DNA of 33,343 nucleotides, taken from positions 1-33,343 of the forward strand of contig MHQR01000014.1 of the NCBI GenBank assembly GCA_001820725.1, in the 5' to 3' direction. Below the pieces are notes generated by a model. The model had not been told where the DNA came from. It did no database searches and was given only the letters and a program-made list of their open reading frames with translations. The position numbers and the translations under genes are program-made. Below, one piece after another: positions 17,448-25,900 of this stretch (positions are counted from its first letter, which is position 1; each line of letters starts with the position of its first letter). The DNA comes from Candidatus Sungbacteria bacterium RIFCSPLOWO2_01_FULL_54_21 (GTDB taxonomy: Bacteria; Patescibacteriota; Minisyncoccia; Sungbacterales; HO2-52-23).

Positions 17448-17714
17448 ATGCAGGCATGTCCGTTGTGCGGTAGTCAGGTTACGAAACAAACTATTCAACT
17501 CGGTACATTCAGTTCGGTTTTCGATAATTGCTGGCCGCCGTGTTCTATAAAACCCTTCAATGCCTATAATACCGAGTTTTATATTTGTGGAAAGTGTGAT
17601 TGGGTCTTTGTGAGCAAGAAGGATTTCCTTTACCTCAAGAGGGATGTGGATCCTAAAGATGAAGCAATGCGTCGGCATATTGCATCGCTTAAGGAAAGGC
17701 GGGCACGCGTGTAA
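17448..17714 (+). CDS. Small zinc-ribbon protein (two CPxC/CxxC pairs)
   Basis: SD TAAGGAG; MQACPLCGSQV...FYICGKCDWVF. Confidence 0.65.
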   Translation: MQACPLCGSQVTKQTIQLGTFSSVFDNCWPPCSIKPFNAYNTEFYICGKCDWVFVSKKDFLYLKRDVDPKDEAMRRHIASLKERRARV

Positions 17715-17745
17715 GGGGAATACACGCGCTCTATAAGTAACATAC

Positions 17746-17771
17746 GAGGGTACGCTTGCGTACCCTCTTTG
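17746..17771 (+). terminator. Intrinsic terminator
   Basis: GAGGGTACGC-TT-GCGTACCCTC followed by TTTG. Confidence 0.75.
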
Positions 17772-17792
17772 ATTTTCTTGGAGGATTCTGCT

Positions 17793-18632
17793 ATGTTATA
17801 TCTTATGCGCGATACATTGATCATTGATTTGGAAACGAAAAAAGCGTTTGCCGAAGTCGGGGGAGAGAAAAATATCCGCGACTTGGGCATTTCGGTCGCC
17901 GGCGTCTACTCATATGCGAAGGACGCCTTTTTTGCGTTTGAAGAGCACGAACTGTCTCAACTGACGGAGATGCTGAAAGAGACGGATCATATCATCGGCT
18001 TCAACATCATTCACTTTGATATTCCGGTGCTGGAGGCGTATGTGGATAAAGCGATACTCGCCTCCATAGCGCTGACGGACATTTTCGCGGACGCGGTGAA
18101 ATTTCTCGGGCATCGCGTGGGGCTCGACGGCGTTGCCAAGGCAACACTCGGTATGGGCAAGAGCGGACACGGACTGGAAGCGCTGGAATGGTTCCGACAG
18201 GGGAGAATGGCGGACGTGAAAGAGTACTGTCTGGATGACGTGCGGCTGACGCGGGATCTCTATGAGTACGGCAAGAAAAATGGACACGTGCTGTTTGAGT
18301 CATATATTGATCACAAGATCCATTCCATCCCTGTGGCATGGGCAGGGCTGGTGGCGGAGCCCGTGGGCGCCATCGTCGCCAAAGGCCTGGCCGAGCGCAA
18401 AAAAGTCGCCATTGAATACGTCTCCTCGCAGGACGCGAATAACGAGGGATTCAAGAAAACGCGCCTCATCGAAGTGCGCCAGATAAAGCCCAACGGCGAG
18501 ATTGAGGCGTATTGTCATTTACGCCGCGATGTGCGGCTATTCCGCTTGGGTCGCATTACGAAAGCGGAGCTCACGGATGAGCCATATGCCATACCCCAAG
18601 ATGTTCAACATAGTTTGTTTGCAGGTTCATGA
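17793..18632 (+). CDS. RNase H-like / DnaQ-like 3'-5' exonuclease domain protein
   Basis: LIIDLETKKAF, IIGFNIIHFDIPVL, VKEYCLDDVRLTRDLYEYG; SD TTGGAGG. Confidence 0.75.
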   Translation: MLYLMRDTLIIDLETKKAFAEVGGEKNIRDLGISVAGVYSYAKDAFFAFEEHELSQLTEMLKETDHIIGFNIIHFDIPVLEAYVDKAILASIALTDIFADAVKFLGHRVGLDGVAKATLGMGKSGHGLEALEWFRQGRMADVKEYCLDDVRLTRDLYEYGKKNGHVLFESYIDHKIHSIPVAWAGLVAEPVGAIVAKGLAERKKVAIEYVSSQDANNEGFKKTRLIEVRQIKPNGEIEAYCHLRRDVRLFRLGRITKAELTDEPYAIPQDVQHSLFAGS

Positions 18633-19126
18633 CTACACCGGAAAACATGACGCTTTTTTCAACACCGAACCGCGGCGGGATGACGCTGTCCGAAGTGGTG
18701 GCGGATATTGCGTGCTTCGTACAATCCCAGCCCGAGCGGTTTTACAAAATCATCATCGGCAGTGACTCCGAGGCCGCGAGTCCCGCCGCGATCGTAACCG
18801 CCGTCACCGTCTGGCGCGTGGGCAATGGCGCGGTGCACTTTTGGACGACTGCCCAAGAGAGGTCGTTTGCCGTGATGCGCGACCGTATCTGGGCAGAGGC
18901 CATACGTTCAATCACCTTGGCGCAAGAAGTGCGCGGACGGCTGGAGGTAGCGCTTGGCGATGACTTTTTCTGGGACGGCAATGAGGTGCATGTGGATATC
19001 GGGACAAACGGCCCCACGCGCGAGCTGGTGGACAGCGTCTCGGGTATGATCCGCGGCTACAACTTCGTACCTGTCATCAAGCCCTACTCATTCGGCGCCT
19101 CCGTCGTCGCCGATCGGCATACTTGA
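18629..19126 (+). CDS. YkuK/DUF458-family RNase H-like protein
   Basis: IIIGSDSEA..., VHVDIGTNGPTRELVDSVSGMIRGYNFVPVIKPYSFGASVVADRHT. Confidence 0.75.
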   Translation: MTTPENMTLFSTPNRGGMTLSEVVADIACFVQSQPERFYKIIIGSDSEAASPAAIVTAVTVWRVGNGAVHFWTTAQERSFAVMRDRIWAEAIRSITLAQEVRGRLEVALGDDFFWDGNEVHVDIGTNGPTRELVDSVSGMIRGYNFVPVIKPYSFGASVVADRHT

Positions 19127-19256
19127 CATACACGATGATGCCATGCGCATCGCCGCGCGGGAGGTCTTTACAAGTGTTTTCATGCGTGTACAGTAAAGAC
19201 ATTCTGGCTCTTCCATAACGAAGAATTCGCTCTGGTTCCTACAAGGGAGAGGTGTC

Positions 19257-19463
19257 ATGTCTGTCTCGAGAGATCGTTCGCAATCTCCGCGCCGCGAAGG
19301 CGTGCGGTATGAGTCCGTAGTTCCCATCAATGAGAGGGACCTCGGCATCATCGCAAGAGGCCTTTCAAGGGGCGAGGTGCTCAAAGGAAGGAGATTGCTC
19401 ATCATCGAGAACGGTAGTGTGGTCTCGGCCCGTGAGTGGCGGGACTCCCGAAATAGGCGGTAA
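19257..19463 (+). CDS. Small basic ORF of unknown function (68 aa)
   Basis: GGGAGAGG upstream; followed by an intrinsic terminator. Confidence 0.45.
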   Translation: MSVSRDRSQSPRREGVRYESVVPINERDLGIIARGLSRGEVLKGRRLLIIENGSVVSAREWRDSRNRR

Positions 19464-19485
19464 CATTTTTCATCATCGCGACATC

Positions 19486-19513
19486 GGGGAACGGACAACG
19501 TTCCCCATTTTTC
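19486..19513 (+). terminator. Intrinsic terminator
   Basis: GGGGAACG-GACAA-CGTTCCCC-ATTTTT. Confidence 0.8.
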
Positions 19514-19577
19514 TTTGTCTTTTTTATAATTCGGACAGAAGATATATAATAAAGCCGTCTGAAGTAAGAGGCGGTTT

Positions 19578-21344
19578 TTGATGAAAGCGGTTACCCGAGA
19601 GACGTACAAGATATTTTGGCGGCATGCGCGCGTGTATCGCGGGATGCTTGCTGTGATGTTTCTGTCGCTGATCGCCGTGACGGCGATTGAGGCAGTTATC
19701 CCGTTTTTCTACAAACGCTTTTTTGACGTTCTTTCGGCATCCCAGCCGGGGACAGCCGCGGCCGGCCGGCTGACATGGATCGCCGTGCAGATTCTCGGGC
19801 TGTGGTGGCTCGCGTGGCTTGCATTCCGGATCATCTTTTTCCTCAACGGCTTTTTCCAGCCGCGCGTGATGGCTGACATCGCCAATTCCTGCTTTGACTA
19901 TCTCCAGCGCCATTCGCTCGGATTTTTCTTGAACCGGTTCGTGGGCTCGGTGGTGCGGCGCGTCAACCGCTTTGTGGATTCGTTTGAAGGGCTCGCGGAC
20001 CGCATTCTGCTTGATCTGTTCCCCATGATGCTTCGCACGTGCATCATCATCGGCGTGCTGTGGTTTTGGCATCCATTGCTTGGTATCATGCTCGCCGTGT
20101 GGCTCGTCATTTTTATTATCGTCAATTATTTCTTTGCCGCGTACAAGCTGAAGTATGACAGTGCGGCCGCGGCGGCGGATACGGAAGTTACGGGGCAACT
20201 GGCGGACACCGTGACCAACAATGTGAATATAAAAATATTCACGTCGCTTGCCGAAGAGCTCACGCGTTTCAAAGCGCTCACGGAAAAGCAATTCCGCATC
20301 CGGCGCTTTACATGGCATCTTTCCGCCAGCATTGAGGGCGTGCAGGGAGCTTTGATGATTACCTTGGAATTCGCCATCTTTTATTTCGCCATTCGGCTGT
20401 GGAATCAAGGTCTCTTGACGCTCGGCGACTTCGCGCTCTTGCAAGGATACCTCATCCAGATGTTCCGGCGGCTGTGGGATTTCTGGCGCGTCATCCGTGA
20501 CATTTATCGGCGTCTAGCCGATGCCGAAGAGATGACCGAGATCCTCATGCGTCCCCACGACGTGCAGGATAAACCGCAGGCCAAGGAGTTGGACATGGGC
20601 AAAGGGCAGGTGGAGTTCCGCGACGTGTCATTTACGTATACCAAAACGCGCAAGGTCATCACGCGTTTCAATCTCACCGTAAAGCCGGGTGAAAAAGTCG
20701 GGCTCATCGGGCCGTCGGGCGCGGGGAAATCCACGCTGGTCTCGCTGATCTTCCGTTTCTTTGACGTGCAGGAGGGGAAAATTCTCATTGACGGGCAAAA
20801 CATTGCGGACGTAACGCAGGATTCTCTGCGCCGCGCTCTGGCGCTGGTTCCCCAGGATCCGCTATTGTTTCATCGCACGCTCATGGAAAACATCCGCTAT
20901 GGCAGGCGATCTGCCACAGATGAAGAAGTAAAGGCGGCGGCCCGCGATGCCCATTGCGATGACTTTATCACGCGTCTGCCGCAGGGGTTTGAGACATACG
21001 TGGGCGAGCGGGGGATAAAACTGTCCGGCGGAGAGCGCCAGCGCGTTGCCATTGCGCGCGCGATTCTCAAGAATGCGCCCATTCTCGTGCTTGACGAGGC
21101 AACATCAAGCTTGGATTCCCATTCGGAAGGGCTGATTCAGGACGCATTCTCGCGCCTCATGCAGGGCAAAACCACGATCGTCATCGCGCACCGCCTCTCC
21201 ACGATTATGAAAATGGACCGCATTGTCGTGGTGCGCCAAGGACAGGTGTACGAAATCGGCACGCATGCGGAACTTCTGCAAATGCCCGACGGCCTGTACA
21301 AGAAACTGTGGGAACTGCAAATCGGGGGTTTTATCAGTGGGTAA
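19578..21344 (+). CDS. ABC exporter, fused permease and ATPase
   Basis: GLIGPSGAGKSTLVSLIFRF, LSGGERQRVAIARAILKNAPILVLDEATSSLD. Confidence 0.93.
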   Translation: MMKAVTRETYKIFWRHARVYRGMLAVMFLSLIAVTAIEAVIPFFYKRFFDVLSASQPGTAAAGRLTWIAVQILGLWWLAWLAFRIIFFLNGFFQPRVMADIANSCFDYLQRHSLGFFLNRFVGSVVRRVNRFVDSFEGLADRILLDLFPMMLRTCIIIGVLWFWHPLLGIMLAVWLVIFIIVNYFFAAYKLKYDSAAAAADTEVTGQLADTVTNNVNIKIFTSLAEELTRFKALTEKQFRIRRFTWHLSASIEGVQGALMITLEFAIFYFAIRLWNQGLLTLGDFALLQGYLIQMFRRLWDFWRVIRDIYRRLADAEEMTEILMRPHDVQDKPQAKELDMGKGQVEFRDVSFTYTKTRKVITRFNLTVKPGEKVGLIGPSGAGKSTLVSLIFRFFDVQEGKILIDGQNIADVTQDSLRRALALVPQDPLLFHRTLMENIRYGRRSATDEEVKAAARDAHCDDFITRLPQGFETYVGERGIKLSGGERQRVAIARAILKNAPILVLDEATSSLDSHSEGLIQDAFSRLMQGKTTIVIAHRLSTIMKMDRIVVVRQGQVYEIGTHAELLQMPDGLYKKLWELQIGGFISG

Positions 21345-21494
21345 ACGCGATATGATGACAAGCGCTGTTTCTGGCTTCATAGGCAAGCAGTAGCACTCTC
21401 ATGAGATCCCCGCTCCTCTCTGAACGTTAAAAGGACTGGCATACCCCTTGACACAGCAAAACAGCATATAGAATGGTTTGAGAAAACACTAAAT

Positions 21495-21816
21495 ATGTTG
21501 CTAAAACTCAAAACAAGAATACCCTCCCCATTAGCGGTGCACGGTGCATTGCAGGGAAAAAAGGTGAATCTTTTTACGCCTAAAGAACTGGGACGGTATC
21601 CTCAAGGCATCTCGGCGTAGCGTGCAATATTTTGTAGATGAGAAAATAGAAGACATGGTGCTGGCGACGCTTGCGAGCTTTGAACAAGAGGGAATTGACG
21701 CCAATCTCTTTGAGGCGAAAACTACCACCGGCGGCTATCTTTCCGTGGTGGAATTTCGCGCCGATGAGCGGATCATGCCGATCTAGCTGGAGCGGGAGAC
21801 GAAGCGGTATCTGTAG
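21495..21816 (+). pseudogene. Decayed ORF, possibly AbiEi-like regulator
   Basis: VNLFTPKELGRYPQGISA* continues in another frame as RSVQYFVDEKIEDMVLATLASFEQEG...RIMPI*LERETKRYL*: one apparent frameshift and one in-frame TAG. Confidence 0.4.
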
Positions 21817-21819
21817 CCC

Positions 21820-21847
21820 TTGACTGCTTTTTTACCCCCTCTATTAT
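21820..21847 (+). promoter_or_regulatory. Sigma70-type promoter for parDE
   Basis: TTGACT-N16-TATTAT, 23 nt before the ATG. Confidence 0.6.
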
Positions 21848-21870
21848 GGTGATAAGTAATAATAAACACT

Positions 21871-22137
21871 ATGGCACGAGAAGTAGAAAACATGAGCATA
21901 TCGCTTCCTAAAGAATTAAAGGAGCGAGTCAAGCAGCGGGTACGCGAAGATCATTATGGCACCCCGAGCGACTATATGCGAAGTTTAGTCCGCGAGGATC
22001 TTCGTCGCCGCGATCAGGAGCGGCTCGAACAGGCGCTCATAAAAGGGCTGGATTCCGGACGCGGCATGACCATCACCTCAAAAGGGGATTGGAAAAAGTT
22101 TTGGCACAAGAGCGTGGTAAAGAAGGGTAGAAAATAA
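21871..22137 (+). CDS. ParD-like ribbon-helix-helix antitoxin
   Basis: MSISLPKELKERVKQRVREDHYGTPSDYMRSLVREDL. Confidence 0.85.
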   Translation: MAREVENMSISLPKELKERVKQRVREDHYGTPSDYMRSLVREDLRRRDQERLEQALIKGLDSGRGMTITSKGDWKKFWHKSVVKKGRK

Positions 22138-22147
22138 GCCAAGCGTC

Positions 22148-22456
22148 ATGCATAGAAAACTTTTGTTTCTCCATCTTTCGGAGAATGATGCGCGGGAGAT
22201 TGCAGCATACATAGCTGACGATAATCCGACAGCCGCACAGCGTTTCCGCGCGGCATTTGGAGAGACCACTGAGCTTTTATTGCGTATGCCGCATATCGGC
22301 AGCCTGCGGGTTTCTGGCAAACTAGCGTTGGAAGATATACGAGTGGTTCCCGTGAAAGATTTTGAGCGATACTTCATATTTTACCGACCCATTGATGAAG
22401 ACATCGAGATTGTCCGAGTATTGCACGGCGCGCGCGATTACGCCTCACCTTTTTGA
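22148..22456 (+). CDS. ParE-like toxin
   Basis: LSENDAREIAAYIADDNPTAAQRFRAAF...MPHIGSLR...FERYFIFYRPIDEDIEIVRVLHGARD. Confidence 0.87.
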   Translation: MHRKLLFLHLSENDAREIAAYIADDNPTAAQRFRAAFGETTELLLRMPHIGSLRVSGKLALEDIRVVPVKDFERYFIFYRPIDEDIEIVRVLHGARDYASPF

Positions 22457-22490
22457 AGAGCAGAATCAGGCGCAGGCAAGAATACTTTAC

Positions 22491-22589
22491 ATGACCATAA
22501 AAGAGTTTTTGGAAAAATTTATTGAGGGGTATCTTTTCTGTGATCTGGAGAATATAAAGGATGGTAGCAAATTAAAACCAAAGAAGTAA
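22491..22589 (+). CDS. Possible 32-aa ORF
   Basis: MTIKEFLEKFIEGYLFCDLENIKDGSKLKPKK; no SD, could be a remnant. Confidence 0.2.
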   Translation: MTIKEFLEKFIEGYLFCDLENIKDGSKLKPKK

Positions 22590-22631
22590 AACCCTCGCTC
22601 CGAAGAAAAACAGAAGGGATGATGGCTGAGT

Positions 22632-22898
22632 TTAATACGCCACCTTAAATGTCGGGCTGTTCTCCGGCCGATGCTTGCGCCGGTCATATAATCTTGTGGT
22701 CGCGATGTTCGCGTGTCCCAGCCACTCCTGAACTTTGGCAATGTCCGCCTCGTGGTCGAGCGCGTTTGTTGCGGCTGTGGCTCGGAGCGCGTGCGCCCCC
22801 AAGCGCTCAATGTCGCTCATGCGACTGGTCGACTTATCCACAAGCGTGATGCGGTGTGCGCGCATTTTTGGTATCATCAAGACGAGGTCTTCTCTCAA
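22632..22898 (-). pseudogene. C-terminal remnant of a tyrosine recombinase
   Basis: HALRATAATNALDHEADIAKVQEWLGHANIATTRLYDRR (H-x-x-R, LGH, Y box); N-terminal domain and first catalytic Arg missing. Confidence 0.78.
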
Positions 22899-22924
22899 TA
22901 TTTTTATACCTTAATTTTTTGCGT

Positions 22925-25900
22925 ATGCGGCGAATATCTTTCATTTTTTTAGCAGTGGTTGTGATTGCCGGCAGTTTTGTTTCTATGTGGCCGATGCCTG
23001 CGGCGGCGGCCCCTTCGGAACAGGAGCAGTTGGCGGCGCTCGTCTCGCAGGTTGAGACGCTCACGCGTCTCTTTGAAACGCTCAAGCGCAATTTCATAAA
23101 ACCGGCTCGCGCGGCAGTCGCGTGCGCGGATGGGATTGATAATGATAATGATGGCGCGATTGATTATCCGTCAGATACCGGATGCTATGGCGCGGACGAC
23201 CAGGACGAGGCGTACTACTCTACAACGGGGAGCACGAGTTCTTCATCGGGTTCTTATTCGTCCTGTAGTTCATCGCTGATTTCTTTGCTCGGTACCGGCT
23301 GTCATCAGATGTATACCGATGCGTCCGGCAACGCGATCTATTGCAACGGGGAAATGACCGTGTCCGCAAAATCAGGGGAGACGGCGACGACATCGGGTTG
23401 CTCTTCCGGCGGAAGTTCCTCAACCCCAACCACTACCTCTACGGGAGGCACGGCCTCATCAACCCCGACCACGACGACATCAACCGGCGGAACAACAACC
23501 ACGACCGCGAGGGGTTCGGCAAATCTCACGGTGGCGGTTTCGGGCGCTGACGTAACGCTCACGTGGACTGACTTCTATCAGGGCGAGGATATATATCGCG
23601 TTGACCGCAGAATAGGCGCGGGCGAGTGGATACAGACCGGCACCATACCGTATCTTGCGGGAGGAAGCGGATCCTATAAAGACACAGGGGTGGGAACAGG
23701 CACCTACGACTACCGCGTACGTCCGTGTACGAATACGGCCGGGTGTTTCGGCGAGTCCAACACCACGCGGGCGACCGTCGGCGGCACATCCACCAGCACG
23801 ACCGCACCGGCAACCGCAACGCCCCCGCCGGTCATCAGCGCTATCGCGGCAACCTACATCACGTCCTATTCGGCAAATATCACATGGACGACCGATATTC
23901 CCTCAAACGCAAAAGTTGAGTATGGCGTTGGCACGCCGTCTCAGACGAAATCAAATGTGACATTCAGCACGAATCACAATATATATTTGGACGGGCTCAC
24001 CGCGTCAACCACCTATGCCTATAATGTCATTTCAGAAAACACCGATTACTATCGGACGACGTTTTCCGGGAAGACCTTCACAACATCTTCCGTCGGCGGA
24101 AGTACGAGCGTGGCGGTAGGATCGTGCGACAGCGCGCTGACAGCCCTCCTCGGCAGTGGCTGTCATCAGATGTATACCGATGCGTCCGGCAACGCGATCT
24201 ATTGCAACGGCGACATGACGCAATCAGCGAAACGGGGAGACACCGTCGTCGCATCCGGCTGTAACTCAAGCGGCTCGGGATCAACAAACGCGAATGGGGT
24301 GTCCCATACATGGCGGTTCAAAAACGGCTCCACTCAGCACTCGCAGATTCTTTCGCGAACCGATGCCGAATATACAGCGTTCATCGTGGGGGTTGATAGC
24401 TCTGCGGCAGGCGGCTATTTCGGCGGGTGGAAACCAGGAGCAGGGACCGACGCGAATTGGCAAGAATTCGGCATTCCGATCGTAAGCCCGACCTCGACGG
24501 GCACAATCGGCACATGGCAGTGTTCGGACGGAATTGATAACGATAATGACGGCGCAACCGACTATCCACAGGACACCAGTTGCTATGGGAGGGATGATAA
24601 TGACGAATGGTATCCTACGTCCGGCGGGCAGACCGCGTCCACCACGCTGTCGGGTATTCCCGCGGCGCCGACGGCATTGACCGCCGTGCAGTCATTTGCG
24701 GATGTCCTGCTCTCATGGCAAGACAACGCGACCAATGAAGATATGTACAAAATAGAGTGGCACAACGGGACGGAGTGGATCGTCATGGGGAGCACGGGAA
24801 TTGTCTACGAGAGACGCGGCACATACACCGACCGCTCGCCTTCCCAACGGACGCACCAATATCGCGTGCGCGCGTGCAGCGCCGCAGGATGTTCTTTGGA
24901 ATCCAACATTGCGCTCATTCTCGTCAGCGGGTCCGGCATTGGAACGACGACACCGATAACGGCTCCGGCGCTGTGGTCTCTTACGCCGTCATCCGGCTCC
25001 ATCGGCGTCAAGGTTCTCATCTCCGGCTCCGGATTTACGCCGACCGGCAACCGTATCAATGTTGATACCGGCGTGATCATGGATGTCCCGTCTTTGGACA
25101 GCAAGACCCTTATTTTTGCCGTGCCGGAAGACCGCGTACCTTTGTGCGCGGTAACCGAACCGCGCTGTCTCTTGCCCGCGCCCTATAATCCGGTGAAGCC
25201 CGGGACATATTGGGTGTCGGTGACCAATGGCAATGGCGTGTCCGGCGGACTTTCATTCAGCGTGATTGAACGCGTTGTCGGCGCATTTGCGGTGGATTCC
25301 GCGGGTACATTCCCCAAAACGGGTGCTGTCGGCGTAGAGACCGGCACGCGCATCAAGGTGCGGTTCACGCGCGAGCTGGATCCCGCATCCACTGCAAAAG
25401 AATTCTTCCGTGTGACCAAGACCGCGGCGCCGGAGAGCTGGGTGCCGGGTTCGTTCAGTATATTCCCCGACGGATTTGAATTCGTGCCTTCAGGGGAATG
25501 GGAGCCGAGCATGAGCTATACGTTCACGGTGCTATCCTCATTGCGCGACCGCGCGGGCAACGCGCTTGCGGCGTCCTATAGCGCGTCATTTACCACCGCG
25601 GGATCCACGCGCGGGAGTAGTGCCATCATCGGGAAAGTTACTGACGCAAGCGGGGCCTCCGTAGCCGGAGCGTATATCTATGTCTTTGTTCCCCAAGGTG
25701 TGCCGATACCGTACGCGGCTGATGCCTCGCGTAGTTATCAAAACTATTTCTCCCGCAATGCCAAGACCGACGCCGACGGCGCATTCCAACTTTCGGTGCC
25801 GCCGGGCGCCTACATGGTGGAAGCGCATCCGCCGTATGACCGCAGTGATGCCCTGCGGGCCGCTCCCCGCGAGGTAACGATTACTGCGGGAGAAACGCGG

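Noticed and set aside
19524-20444. 306-aa minus-strand ORF opposite the ABC exporter
   Set aside because: Antisense to a clear ABC transporter; low-complexity charged translation; shadow ORF of GC-rich sequence.
21784-21786. In-frame TAG read as stop-codon recoding
   Set aside because: The region also needs a frameshift, so decay is simpler; TGA and TAG both end normal genes in this window.
23220-23520. CRISPR-like or tandem DNA repeat in the surface gene
   Set aside because: Ser/Thr linker codon repetition, irregular spacing, no repeat-spacer structure.
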